Positions 9,194 to 18,524 are shown, counted from the stretch's first letter. The stretch is 64,000 nt of DNA from Siminovitchia fordii DSM 16014 = CIP 108821 (GCF_000374565.1 NZ_KB894692.1:105867-169866); one strand, 5' to 3'. Program-made: numbers and translations. Notes: generated from the sequence alone by a model not told the origin.

Positions 9194-9550
9194 TTGAACG
9201 GCAAACAAAACAATCAACAGGCTGAACTTCAGGAGCTTGCTCGGAAGTTGAACCAGCAGGAAGCGCAAAAAAACAAACAGCAGTTGGAGCAGCAATTTCA
9301 ATTGCAAAAAAAACAAGCACTTCAAGCTATGCAGCAGGCGGAAATGACAATCCACCAAAATAATAACATGGCGGATTTGCAATCGCTGCAGCAGGCTCAA
9401 CAGCAGCTGCAGCAGGCGACACAACAGTTGAGCCAAATGCAAGGGATCTCAGTTATACACTCAACGAGCGCCCAGCAGCAGCAACTGGAGCAGGTACAGC
9501 AGCAGATTGAACAGGCTTCACAAACTTTGCAGCTGATTAAACAGTGGTGA
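9194..9550 (+). CDS. Glutamine-rich small coiled-coil protein
   Basis: A 118-residue protein with roughly 42 glutamines, arranged as Q, QQ, QQQ and one QQQQ run between Leu, Ala, Glu and Lys. The pattern suggests an amphipathic coiled coil; there is no signal peptide, membrane segment or cysteine. The TTG start is preceded by GGAGGAG at 6 bases, a strong ribosome binding site that supports real expression. I do not recognise the family. Low-complexity glutamine-rich proteins occur among spore-coat and surface proteins of bacilli, but nothing here proves that role. CAG codons dominate, giving CAGCAG tracts that could be slippage-prone. Confidence 0.65.
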   Translation: MNGKQNNQQAELQELARKLNQQEAQKNKQQLEQQFQLQKKQALQAMQQAEMTIHQNNNMADLQSLQQAQQQLQQATQQLSQMQGISVIHSTSAQQQQLEQVQQQIEQASQTLQLIKQW

Positions 9551-9564
9551 CAGCAGTTTTAAGA

Positions 9565-9588
9565 AAGGATAAAAGGGTAACGACCCTT
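9565..9588 (-). terminator. Possible terminator of the minus-strand xdh operon
   Basis: A short stem AAGGGT/ACCCTT (9573-9578 with 9583-9588) is followed on the minus strand by TTTTATCC. It lies about 180 bp beyond the last xdh gene, with an IS remnant between. Confidence 0.35.
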
Positions 9589-9600
9589 AGATCCAGAACT

Positions 9601-9767
9601 GTTCCCCAATTGTTAGACACAAATCTAATCATTGGAGGTACAGTTTTTTTATGGTCAAAATTCACCAGTGTTGAAAAAAACAAGCAGTTATACGAAAAGG
9701 TCTGAGTCCGGTGCAACACTGAACTCAGTCCTTAATAGCTACTTAGTTTCTAACAATATGGAGGCAC
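9601..9767 (+). mobile_element. Internally deleted IS3-family element (MITE-like remnant)
   Basis: The left end GTTCCCCAATTGTTAGACAC (9601-9620) is an imperfect inverted match of GTTTCTAACAATATGGAGGC (9746-9765). Inside, after GGAGG, an ATG at 9651 begins MVK; with one base skipped the reading continues FTSVEKNKQLYEKV and stops, which resembles the N terminus of IS3/IS150-type OrfA. Almost the whole transposase is missing, so this is a non-autonomous relic. Confidence 0.5.
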
Positions 9768-9768
9768 T

Positions 9769-10257
9769 TTAATCAGTGTGATTTTCTTCTGCATTAAGGA
9801 CAGATTTAATCGCTTCCTTTATCTCGGCGTACCCGGTACATCTGCATAGATTTGATTCCAGCCATTCTTCAATCCTCTCGTCTGATGCATTCGGGTGATT
9901 TTGCAATAGAGCGTGGCATTTTAAAACAAACCCAGGCGTGCAATATCCGCATTGAATTGCCCATTTTTCAACAAATGCCTTCTGTATAGGCGAATCTTTC
10001 AGCCCCTCAATGGTTAAAAGAGGTTTATTCAAAGCCTCGATAGATAAAATGAGGCAGGAATGCATGGGCTTCCCGTCAACCAATACTGTGCAGGCCCCAC
10101 AATCCCCATTTTCACAGGCAGGCTTCGCTCCACTCAATCCCATCTGCCCTCGCAGAGTCTGAAGTAGGGTATCTCCGGATCTGATGATGGCTTCCCGTGT
10201 TTCCCCGTTGACATGAAACTGTTTGACCGACTTTCCCTTTCCGTGAAACAATATCAA
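9769..10257 (-). CDS. Xanthine dehydrogenase-type [2Fe-2S] subunit
   Basis: A 162-residue iron-sulfur subunit of the molybdenum hydroxylase family (like B. subtilis PucE). The N-terminal plant-type ferredoxin cluster motif C-ENGD-C-GA-C is followed by a fourth Cys (HSC), and the C-terminal all-helical domain holds the second cluster pair QCGYCTPG and CRCTGY. It passes electrons from the molybdenum centre to FAD. A TTG start at 10257 overlaps the TGA of the upstream gene as TTGA; a second TTG six bases on has the better spacing to GAGGAGG. Last gene of the operon. Substrate (xanthine, hypoxanthine or another heterocycle) cannot be told. Confidence 0.9.
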   Translation of the reverse strand: MILFHGKGKSVKQFHVNGETREAIIRSGDTLLQTLRGQMGLSGAKPACENGDCGACTVLVDGKPMHSCLILSIEALNKPLLTIEGLKDSPIQKAFVEKWAIQCGYCTPGFVLKCHALLQNHPNASDERIEEWLESNLCRCTGYAEIKEAIKSVLNAEENHTD

Positions 10258-11069
10258 TTTGCCTCCTCAAAATCCTTTATTATCTGCAGCAAGCCATTAC
10301 TCAAAATGAATTTCCGATATCCAGCGGAACCCTGAAAATCGTCAATAATCGGGGCAGGCAAGAGTTCAATGGCCTTTTCAACACGTTCTGGCGGTGACAG
10401 CGAATCATCGTTCAAAACGGATTCCATATCTTCAGATCGAAACGGATTGGAGGAGATACCTGAAAATGCAAATGCCATTTTGTCTTCTTTTTGGATAGCT
10501 GCAATGGTTAGGAGAGGATATCCAACCTTTGAAAACCTCGTTTTCTTATAATGGACAAAAGGAAGGGAAGCGTATTTTTTATCTATCATGATTTGTATCA
10601 GCACTTCACCAGGATTAAGCTGAAGTTGGTTGGAGTGATCCAACTGAATTATTCTTTCCCCATTTATACCTGCGACTTTTAGTTTAGTGTCAGATAATAA
10701 CAGTGGAAGCATGCCTTCCCGGTATATCAGGCGGCTGTTCAGATGTCCGCCAATCGTGATTTTGTTTCTGGAAGAATGGTCGGCAACCCGTCTGACTGTT
10801 TCGCCGAGAAGAGGAAAGCGGCCTGCTTCTATGATTTCATTTAAGGTAAGGGCCGCCCCTAAAATGATTTGGCCGCCTTCGTCTTTAAATTCCTGGCACT
10901 CAGGCAATCCTTTGATATCAATGATTGCGTCTAGGTGTAAGTGATTATTTCTGGCAAAAGTGGTGAATTCAGTGCCACCGCAAAAGACGGCAGCCTTATG
11001 ATCCTCTAATAATTGTATCGCATCATCCAAAGTATTGGGTCGGTGGTATTCAAAGTCGAAGGGAATCAT
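10254..11069 (-). CDS. Xanthine dehydrogenase-type FAD-binding subunit
   Basis: A 271-residue flavoprotein subunit (like B. subtilis PucC) of the molybdenum hydroxylase family, which passes electrons on to NAD or another acceptor. The N-terminal domain has the FAD pyrophosphate-binding loop FCGGTEFTTFARN, and a second flavin motif TIGGHLNSR near residue 110. ATG 11069 overlaps the preceding stop as ATGA, showing translational coupling; AAGGTGGGGG supplies the ribosome binding site. The middle and C-terminal domain (CO dehydrogenase flavoprotein C-terminal type) looks intact, so this subunit is not itself decayed. Confidence 0.9.
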   Translation of the reverse strand: MIPFDFEYHRPNTLDDAIQLLEDHKAAVFCGGTEFTTFARNNHLHLDAIIDIKGLPECQEFKDEGGQIILGAALTLNEIIEAGRFPLLGETVRRVADHSSRNKITIGGHLNSRLIYREGMLPLLLSDTKLKVAGINGERIIQLDHSNQLQLNPGEVLIQIMIDKKYASLPFVHYKKTRFSKVGYPLLTIAAIQKEDKMAFAFSGISSNPFRSEDMESVLNDDSLSPPERVEKAIELLPAPIIDDFQGSAGYRKFILSNGLLQIIKDFEEAN

Positions 11070-13405
11070 TTTAATGCCCCCACCTTTTTCCAAATGATTT
11101 CGGGAATGAGAGGCAGTTGGTTCAAGTCTGTCTGGACTGCTGTCGAAAGGCTGTTGGCAAGTGCAGCGGGCATTCCGATGACACCATATTCCCCGATTCC
11201 CCTGGCGCCGAAAGGACCATCAACCGATGGAGTTTCTACGAAATCAACGAGATATTCATCAGGCTCTTCACCAAATCTAAGCATTTGATAAGTTCTTAGT
11301 TGAGGATTTTGTACAATTCCATTTTCATCAAAAACGAACGTTTCACTTCTCGCAAAACTGAGTCCCAAATACATGCCGCCCCTCATTTGCTGGGAAGCCG
11401 TCGCCGGGTTGATAATGGTACCGCCGTCCAATACAGTTACGGTTTTTAAAATTTTGTATGAATAATCGATAGGATCAAGTTCTACCTCCACGGCTTGCGC
11501 GCCAATTGACCACCACGGACCCGGTTTACCAAATCCTGTATCTTTATCCATAGGCGTCAAATGTCTCTGGATGTACCTTCCATAGCCTACGATTTGCCCT
11601 TCCACCGCATGCCCGTTAGGGAACTTATATCCGAGCGCCAAGTCCTTAAATTCAACTCCGTATTCGGGACTCGGTTTCAGATAAACGCGGCCACCGCCGA
11701 CTTCAAGATCCTCTTCCGCACACTTCAGGACAATGGAAGCCGTCCTTTTCAGTTTGGTTTTGGCATCTTTTGCAGCGGCAAGGACTGCTCTGCCGGCAAG
11801 AAATGTCGTACTGCTCGCAACGGTTCTCCATTGATGTGGGTCATTCTGGGTATTCACTTCCATCGTCACATGAATTTTATTTGTCTCTAATCCAAGTTCT
11901 TCCGCCGCAATCTGCGCCAAAATTGTTTTTGTTCCCTGCCCAAGCTCAATAGCCGCACAGTTCAAGTTGACGCTACCGTCGGCTTCGAAGGTCAAAAAGG
12001 CACCTGCTTGAGCGTTTGTTGCTGTAGTCGATGTTTTCCAAAACAGGCTGATGCCTTTAGATTTGATTTTTCCGTTTGTTTCGGTTCTTTTGCCTTCATC
12101 CCAATTGATTAATTCCTTGGTTCTTTCAAGGCATTTAGCAGCATCGCCAATATTACTCGCATTCAGTGCAGTTAGAGTAGGAGAGGTTGCCCCCGGTTTA
12201 ATGTAATTCATAAGACGGAGTTCTACCGGGTCGATTTTGACTTTTTCTGCAAGCTGATCCATTGTTCTTTCAACTACAAAAGTGAGCTCGGGGTGGGCAT
12301 ACCCTCGAAAGGACGTGGCGTAAGGGTGGTTCGTATACATGCAATAAGAATCACACCACACGTTCGGTACATCATAAGGACCGGTACAATCAAGCGCAGC
12401 CGCCCTTGTAATGCCTGCCGCTTGATCCGTATAGGCTCCCGAATCAATTAAATAAGTGTATTGCCCGGTCTTCAGCTTTCCTTCTTTAGTGGCTCCCAAT
12501 CTGATTGTGGCATGAAGTCCAATATGGCATGGTGCTGTTATCAAGTCTTCTTCACGCTCATATTTTAGATGAACAAGCTTCCCGCCGACCATTTTAGAGG
12601 CCAAATAGGCAAGGGGCTCCAATTGAACGGTTCCTTTTCCTCCAAAAGCCCCGCCAATAAGGGGGACATGAACGACTATATTTCCAACCTCTATATTAAA
12701 AAATTGGTTCAGTACCTTTTTGATTGTATACGGAGATTAAGTGCAAGAATGCACGATGACTTTTCCTGAAGGGTTGATCTCAACGCTGCATGCCCTTGTT
12801 TCCAAAGCGGCATGGTCGGAAAGATTAAACTCATATTCTGCTGTCACTTTCACTTCGGACTGTGCCCATGCTTGGCCGAAGTCACCCTTGCGTATTTTGA
12901 TGTGGTTTCCAATATTTGTCCCATTCACAGGATACACGTTACTGATAATTTTCTGATATTGGCCGGAATTCTCATGGATCAAAGGAGCACTTTTGCTAAA
13001 GGCCTCTTTGACGGAATTAACGACCGGGAGCGGTTCATAATCGACTTTTATTGATAATGCGGCCTGTTTTGCCTGGTATTCATTATCGGCAACAATCAAG
13101 GCAACCGGCTCCCCATAGTAGCGGACTTTATCAATCGCCAAAGGAGGCCGATCTGCCAAAATAGGACCAATATGAAAGGGGAACATCTTTCCTGTGATAA
13201 CAGCCCGGACACCGGGCACTGTCCATGCGTCTTCCGTATGGACATCTTTGATTTTTGCGTGGGCATATGTACTTGTCGCCAATTTTGCATGAAGCGTATC
13301 CTGAAAACTTAAGTCTGCTATATATTTAAGGGTTCCTGCCGCTTTTTCTAAGGCGTCTATTCTTTGGTGCGGCTGGCCTACCTTTGTTGAAATCTTATGG
13401 AACAA
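11066..13405 (-). pseudogene. Xanthine dehydrogenase-type molybdenum subunit with an in-frame TAA
   Basis: About 780 codons of a molybdopterin-binding large subunit (like B. subtilis PucD), interrupted by a single ochre stop at 12737-12739. Both sides are in the same frame. The first 222 codons end ..KVIVHSCT, and the sequence resumes SPYTIKKVLNQFFNIEVGN and then GGAFGGK, the molybdopterin motif. CAA to TAA is the simplest origin, since Gln is usual after ST at this place in the family. The rest appears intact, including RGIGEYG near the C terminus. The TTG start at 13405 has GGGAGG at 7 bases. If real, the stop would abolish the enzyme, as the second part has no good start. Confidence 0.85.
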
Positions 13406-13437
13406 TGAAATGCCTCCCTCTTTGAAACGGATTATTA

Positions 13438-13626
13438 CTATCTTGCCACGATAATGACAGTTTCATCATTAATTTCATGTGAAGAAGCATCTAAAATTCT
13501 TTCCAGACTTTCACAAAGAGCCTGAAGATGTTCCAGGTTTTTGGATAAGAAGACGGGGACACCGCTGTTGATGACCAGGTCTTTGTCTGTTGTAATGATC
13601 GCTTTTATATCTGGGTTTTCTGCCAT
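13438..13626 (-). CDS. Small partner protein of YIEGIA-type membrane protein
   Basis: A 62-residue soluble acidic protein ending in a hydrophobic strand (TVIIVAR). It lies 36 bases after the YIEGIA-type gene and 32 bases before the xdh-type large subunit, and has AAGGAAG at 8 bases. Size and neighbour match the protein that databases name capping complex subunit for YIEGIA in bacilli; I assign it by this context and by general resemblance. Its action is not known to me. Confidence 0.6.
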   Translation of the reverse strand: MAENPDIKAIITTDKDLVINSGVPVFLSKNLEHLQALCESLERILDASSHEINDETVIIVAR

Positions 13627-13662
13627 GATTCATTCTTCCTTTCAAGCATGAGGGGAAACCTC

Positions 13663-14538
13663 CTATTTGCCTCTGTCGCCTTCGCTCGGCAGCCTTATCG
13701 CGCTGTCAAGTACAGGGACATGCTCCAAGACCGACTTAATTTGATGGAACTCCTTTTCTTGAGGCATCAAAAACAAGGCGACCCTCCCATCGTCCATATT
13801 TCTTTTTGAGAGAGGAACAATATCCGGTTCACCTGTATCCAGATAGGCCCCAAGTATATTCGCGACGTGATGCAGCATCGCCTGCCTTTGTCCAAGATTT
13901 GAGATAGTCACAACACTATTTTTATTTCTGGGAGTAATGATGGCTCCAACCCCACGTTCCAAAATCAACTTTCGGCTGGATTTCAACCCGACATTTTTTA
14001 TATGTATATCACTGACGTAAAGATTAGGACCTTCAAAACGAATTCCTCCCTCGGAGACATCCGCGATATCTGCTAAAACGTTCCCTGTCATATTTCGCTT
14101 AACGAAGAAAAGCATTATAATCCCGGCGATAATCCCTGCCACTGTTGAAAATACGGCAAACAGGGTGGTAACAAGACCAGTAAACATGACAAGATAGTTT
14201 CTGCTTTCAAAAGCTTGGGCCATCCCTTCTATGAAAGGAGTACCGCGCTTTACCAGTTCACTTGAATCTATATTTGTCAACGTTTCACGCTCCATTTTTC
14301 TGACTTCCCGGAACTGTGTTGCTGCAAGTCCCAAAAAAGTAACCGCGGTCCAATTCGATTCAAGTACTGCCGGAATGGCAACTGCTCCGATAAAAGACGC
14401 TATAAATCCCAGTGAGAGGTGGATGATCCGTCCCTGAGGATATGTCGGGTACTGCCTGAAGTCAGTCCGAAGCAAGAACACCCTGGCTAAACAGCCAAAA
14501 AAAATTCCAATTAGTACAGATAACAAATGTTGTTCCAT
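13663..14538 (-). CDS. YIEGIA-family membrane protein
   Basis: A 291-residue protein with about five hydrophobic segments in its first 160 residues, followed by a soluble domain that includes GVGAIITPRNKNSVVTISNLG. The name-giving motif appears as FIEGMA near residue 103. Members of the family occur in spore formers next to the small partner found directly downstream here. AAAGGAG lies 6 bases before ATG. It is the first gene of a minus-strand run that continues into the xdh-type genes, so they may be co-transcribed. No biochemical function is established that I know of. Confidence 0.65.
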   Translation of the reverse strand: MEQHLLSVLIGIFFGCLARVFLLRTDFRQYPTYPQGRIIHLSLGFIASFIGAVAIPAVLESNWTAVTFLGLAATQFREVRKMERETLTNIDSSELVKRGTPFIEGMAQAFESRNYLVMFTGLVTTLFAVFSTVAGIIAGIIMLFFVKRNMTGNVLADIADVSEGGIRFEGPNLYVSDIHIKNVGLKSSRKLILERGVGAIITPRNKNSVVTISNLGQRQAMLHHVANILGAYLDTGEPDIVPLSKRNMDDGRVALFLMPQEKEFHQIKSVLEHVPVLDSAIRLPSEGDRGK

Positions 14539-14973
14539 ATAAATCTCCTTTAAACCTGAAAGCCGTTCCTAATAAATTAGGTTAACCACCCGCAAAGATT
14601 ATATTCTAAGACGAAGGTAAACAGGCGATGGGCGGATAAAGGATAGGTAAAGATAGAGTGAAATAGAGTATATAAAATCTGAAAGTGGGTATCGGTACTT
14701 AACTAAAAATCTATTGAACAGGGGAGGTAAACAGAGCATTTAGTAAGATAAGGCAACGATAACAAATAATATGCAGGCTAACTCTGTGTCAGCCGGATTA
14801 ATCACTAAAATCAGCGTTTATCTCCATTTGATATCGCCAAGTTTGTTCGATAACCTTAATAGTGGCACGTGTTTTGAATAACTTTGTTCAATATTTCACT
14901 CATTTTGTTACGTAATAAAATGGCGGGACTTCAAAACTGGAACATTTATAAAAAAGAAAAAGGAGAAGACAAC
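14539..14973. other. Divergent intergenic region before the betaine ABC operon
   Basis: About 435 bp with no convincing gene. It must hold promoters for both directions. An inverted repeat TTGAA-8-TTCAA (14874-14891) stands about 80 bp before the ABC operon and could be an operator. A -10-like TATAAT on the minus strand is near 14605. I could not place a complete promoter. Confidence 0.4.
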
Positions 14974-15981
14974 GTGAAAAAAATCGGCAGCATTTTAGCT
15001 GCAGCAATGCTTCTATTGTTGGCAGCATGCGGGGGAAGCGAGAACAATGCAGCAAAATCGAAAAAAGGAACGGATAAAATAATATTTGCTGATGCAGGCT
15101 GGGACAGCATCAGAGTTCATAATGAAATTGCACAAAAAATCCTGGAAGAAGGATATGGATATAAAACCGATGCGACAGCGGGATCAACTTCAGCCACACT
15201 TCAAGGGCTGAGAAAAGGCGATATAGACGTATACATGGAAGTTTGGACTGACAATGTCAAAGATGTATATGAAGACGCTGTTAAATCAGGGGATATCATT
15301 AAAACTTCGGTGAATTTCAATGACAATGACCAAGGCCTTTATGTTCCTTCTTACGTCATTCATGGGGATAAAGAGCGCGGGATCAAGCCATTAGCACCGG
15401 ACTTAAAAACAGTAGAAGATTTAAAGAAATATCCCGAGGTTTTTGCTGATCCCGAGGATCCAGAAAGAGGAAGAGTGATCAATGCACCGAGCGGGTGGGT
15501 AGTGGCTGATCATATTGATGCTAAATTTGAGGCGTACGGATTGGATGAAACACTCAACAATTTCATGCCGGGATCAGATTCAGCTATCGTTGCGTCACTT
15601 GTTGATGCTTATAAATCAGGCAAAGGCTGGGTCGGTTATTACTGGTCTCCGACAGCGATCACTGCCAAGTATGATCTAGTTCTGCTAGAAGAACCGGAAT
15701 ATGATGAGAAAATCTGGGAAGAAACTAAAAAGACACAATTCCCTCCAAATGATGTCGTCACGGCAGTGAACAAAAATATGCCGGAACGGGCCCCGGAAGC
15801 TGTAGAATTTCTTAAAAATTATGAAACTAGCAGTGCATTGACGGAAGCTGCCTTAAAATACATGGAGGACGAAGGAGCCTCCGCTGAAGAAACTGCCATT
15901 TGGTGGTTGAAAGAGCATGAGGATGTTTGGACGAAATGGATTCCTGAAGATAAAGCACAAAAAGTAAAGGAAGCTCTTTAA
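14974..15981 (+). CDS. Glycine betaine/proline ABC transporter, substrate-binding lipoprotein
   Basis: A 335-residue extracellular lipoprotein of the OpuAC/ProX family. It has a signal peptide with lipobox LAAC (Cys about residue 19) and a Gly/Ser/Asn-rich linker. The body has FADAGWDSIRVHNEIA and later VGYYWSP, with tryptophans and tyrosines placed to form the aromatic cage for a quaternary ammonium. The GTG start at 14974 has AAGGAG at 8 bases; an in-frame ATG at 14884 would ruin the signal peptide. Order binding protein, permease, ATPase differs from B. subtilis opuA, where the ATPase comes first. Likely role: osmoprotectant uptake. Confidence 0.88.
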   Translation: MKKIGSILAAAMLLLLAACGGSENNAAKSKKGTDKIIFADAGWDSIRVHNEIAQKILEEGYGYKTDATAGSTSATLQGLRKGDIDVYMEVWTDNVKDVYEDAVKSGDIIKTSVNFNDNDQGLYVPSYVIHGDKERGIKPLAPDLKTVEDLKKYPEVFADPEDPERGRVINAPSGWVVADHIDAKFEAYGLDETLNNFMPGSDSAIVASLVDAYKSGKGWVGYYWSPTAITAKYDLVLLEEPEYDEKIWEETKKTQFPPNDVVTAVNKNMPERAPEAVEFLKNYETSSALTEAALKYMEDEGASAEETAIWWLKEHEDVWTKWIPEDKAQKVKEAL

Positions 15982-15987
15982 GTATAT

Positions 15988-16019
15988 AGCAGCTGGCCGG
16001 TTGTGCTGGCTGCTTTTTC
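15988..16019 (+). terminator. Intra-operon terminator-like hairpin
   Basis: AGCAGC (15988-15993) pairs with GCTGCT (16009-16014) and is followed by TTTTTCT. Partial termination here would give more binding protein than permease and ATPase, as is common in importers. Confidence 0.65.
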
Positions 16020-16053
16020 TCAATAGAAATTTGAAATAGGTGAGGTTAATAGA

Positions 16054-16914
16054 ATGATGGAATTTCCTGATATAAGGACAAATTTAGGCAGTTATGTCAA
16101 CGATCTAGTCGATTTTCTTGACAGGACCCTGGAAGGGTTCTTTGATTTTATCTTTTTGATTACTTCTCAGGCCATCAATGGGATACAGGACTTTTTATTA
16201 TTGATGCCCTGGTGGTTCTTTATCATTGTCATCTTTTTGCTCGGGTGGTACTTCCGAACTGTTTTTTCGGGTGTTTTATATGCGGGATTTATATTTTTGA
16301 TCGGTACATTTGGCTTGTGGGAAGATATGATGACCACTATCGCCATTATTTTAACCGCAGTTCTCATATGCCTGATGATCGGAATTCCATTGGGAATATG
16401 GATGTCTTACAGCAACGGTTTTTCGACTGTCATGCGACCGATATTGGATGCCATGCAAACAATGCCGAGCTTTGTTTATTTAATTCCAGCCATCTTTTTC
16501 TTCGGTTTAGGTAACGTCTCCGCGATTTTCGCTACACTTATTTACGCTTTGCCGCCCGTAATCAGATTAACTGAACTTGCTATCCGCGGTGTAGATAAAG
16601 AAGTCATTGAGTCGGCTCAATCATTCGGATCTTCAAGATGGCAAATGCTGCGAAAAGTCCAGCTTCCCCAAGCGCTGCCTACCATCATGGCAGGTGTAAA
16701 CCAGACAACGATGATGGCGCTAGCGATGGTTGTTATTGCTTCCATGGTCGGTGCTTCCGGGCTGGGAGAGCAAGTTCTTGTAGCAATCAACCGCATTGAT
16801 ATTGCATTGGGTTTCGAGGCTGGGATAAGCATCGTTTTTTTAGCTGTTATTATTGATCGAATTACAAATGGTGTTGCTGATAAGTTTCAAAAACACAGGA
16901 GGGTAGGGCAATGA
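16054..16914 (+). CDS. Glycine betaine/proline ABC transporter permease
   Basis: A 286-residue inner-membrane permease of the OpuAB/ProW family with about seven hydrophobic segments. The cytoplasmic EAA-type coupling loop reads EVIESAQSFGSSRWQMLRKVQLP, matching the family. A long N-terminal segment (LNDFLD-like helix, then QDFLLLMPWW) is typical of ProW. AGGTGAGG lies 8 bases upstream of ATG 16054. Its stop overlaps the ATPase start as ATGA. Confidence 0.9.
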   Translation: MMEFPDIRTNLGSYVNDLVDFLDRTLEGFFDFIFLITSQAINGIQDFLLLMPWWFFIIVIFLLGWYFRTVFSGVLYAGFIFLIGTFGLWEDMMTTIAIILTAVLICLMIGIPLGIWMSYSNGFSTVMRPILDAMQTMPSFVYLIPAIFFFGLGNVSAIFATLIYALPPVIRLTELAIRGVDKEVIESAQSFGSSRWQMLRKVQLPQALPTIMAGVNQTTMMALAMVVIASMVGASGLGEQVLVAINRIDIALGFEAGISIVFLAVIIDRITNGVADKFQKHRRVGQ

Positions 16915-18107
16915 CGACACAAATCAAGCTTGAGCATGTTTCAAAAATTTTCGGTCCCAAACCGAAGTCTGTCATCCCTTTGATTAAAAAAGGCATGTCC
17001 AAGGCGGAAATACTGGAAAAGACCGGGCATACAGTAGGCGTTTACGATGCCTCGCTTAAAATAAAAAAGGGTGAAATATTTGTGATCATGGGGTTGTCCG
17101 GCAGTGGGAAATCCACTTTGATCCGTTGTTTCAATTTACTAAATAAACCGACTGACGGTGCAATTTATATAGACGATGAAAATATAATAAAGTGCAGTAA
17201 TGTTGGATTAAAGAAAGTAAGGCAAGAGAAGATCGCCATGGTTTTTCAGCATTTCGGGCTGTTTAGCCATAGGACAGTTCTTGCGAATGTGGAATACGGT
17301 CTGGAAATCCGCCAAATCCCGAAAAAAGAGCGGAGAGAGATTGCATTGAAAAATATTGAAATTGTAGGACTGAAAGGTTATGAGGATAAATATCCCGATG
17401 AATTGTCTGGAGGAATGCAGCAACGGGTCGGCTTGGCCCGGGCATTGTCAAATGATCCTGACATCCTGTTGATGGATGAGCCGTTCAGTGCATTGGACCC
17501 CCTGATTCGTAGAGAAATGCAGATTGAACTGCTCGATATACAGAACAGGTTGCAAAAAACGATCATTTTTATTACCCATGATGTGAATGAGGCATTTAAA
17601 TTGGGTGACCGGGTAGCAGTTATGAAAGACGGGCATGTTGTCCAAGTCGGGACACCGGAAGAAATCATCGAAAATCCTGCTAATGAATATATCTCCGAGT
17701 TTATCAAAGATATCGACCGATCCAAAGTTCTTCAGGCAAATCATGTGATGATCAAGCCAAATGCTCTTGTTTCATTGAAAGACGGCCTGAATGTGGCGAT
17801 CAAGGAAATGAAAACGAACGGAATTTCAAGTGTCTTTGTCGTTGATCGCCAACGCTGCGTAAAGGGAATAGTCACGATTGATGACGCGATCAAGGGGCTT
17901 AAGGAGAAGAAGCCCATGGAAGAAGTAATGCGCCATGATTTTACGATTGTAGAAGAAGATGAATATGTAAATGATTTGATTCCGAAAGTATTGGAGTCGA
18001 GATTTCCTCTTGCCGTCGTAAACGAAGAGAAAAAGCTCACTGGTTTTATTTTACGTGTTCACGTTCTGGCAAGTTTGACACCAGAAAACGGGATTGAAAT
18101 CAACTAG
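16911..18107 (+). CDS. Glycine betaine/proline ABC transporter ATPase with CBS domains
   Basis: A 398-residue ATPase of the OpuAA/ProV family. It has Walker A GLSGSGKST, a Q-loop FQHFGLF, signature LSGGMQQR and Walker B ILLMDEPFSALDP. A C-terminal pair of CBS modules (about 280-398) in OpuA senses ionic strength and gates the transporter. Translation is coupled to the permease through ATGA. A strong terminator 9 bases after the stop ends the three-gene operon. Confidence 0.93.
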   Translation: MTTQIKLEHVSKIFGPKPKSVIPLIKKGMSKAEILEKTGHTVGVYDASLKIKKGEIFVIMGLSGSGKSTLIRCFNLLNKPTDGAIYIDDENIIKCSNVGLKKVRQEKIAMVFQHFGLFSHRTVLANVEYGLEIRQIPKKERREIALKNIEIVGLKGYEDKYPDELSGGMQQRVGLARALSNDPDILLMDEPFSALDPLIRREMQIELLDIQNRLQKTIIFITHDVNEAFKLGDRVAVMKDGHVVQVGTPEEIIENPANEYISEFIKDIDRSKVLQANHVMIKPNALVSLKDGLNVAIKEMKTNGISSVFVVDRQRCVKGIVTIDDAIKGLKEKKPMEEVMRHDFTIVEEDEYVNDLIPKVLESRFPLAVVNEEKKLTGFILRVHVLASLTPENGIEIN

Positions 18108-18345
18108 TAATCAGAAGAGGAGCAGTTCATTTCTGCTCCTCTTTTTAATGACCTTGTAAACAGTGACCTGAGTGCTTTTATAATAAGAACTACCGAAAAA
18201 AGAACGATGACGATCACAGAAACTATCTCAATGATTGTTAAAAATCTGCGAGGGCCAGGAAGAAGAACCGTCAAAAACAAAAGGGCATAGCCGGCAATAA
18301 TGGTTTCCAGATAAAGCTTAGAGATGGATTTTCAATGCACGACAT
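18104..18345 (-). pseudogene. Possible small two-helix membrane protein, frameshifted
   Basis: On the minus strand, ATG 18345 follows AGGGGGG at about 7 bases and begins MSCIE. In its own frame it soon ends. If one A is added to the run AAAA just after it, the reading goes on SISKLYLETIIAGYALLFL, a PGPRR turn, and a second hydrophobic stretch IIEIVSVIVIVLFSVVLIIK. Such a clean two-helix hairpin with basic end looks like a former or mis-sequenced small membrane protein. It would run into the opposite-strand terminator, which weakens the case. Confidence 0.3.
18116..18147 (+). terminator. Terminator of the betaine ABC operon
   Basis: A perfect 10-bp stem AGAGGAGCAG/CTGCTCCTCT, 7-base loop, then TTTTT. 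Confidence 0.9.
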
Positions 18346-18524
18346 AGGAAAGCCCCCCTTTACCACCATACTATGTACAACCCAAGATAATGGTGAGAAT
18401 GATTGATTAACGGAAATAAGGGAAGCAGTATTGAATTTTCTTATAGTAATTGAAATCATATATGAAGTAGTATATGATATTAACAAGAACAACTCATTCT
18501 TAAAAAACGACGGTGGTGTGAAGA

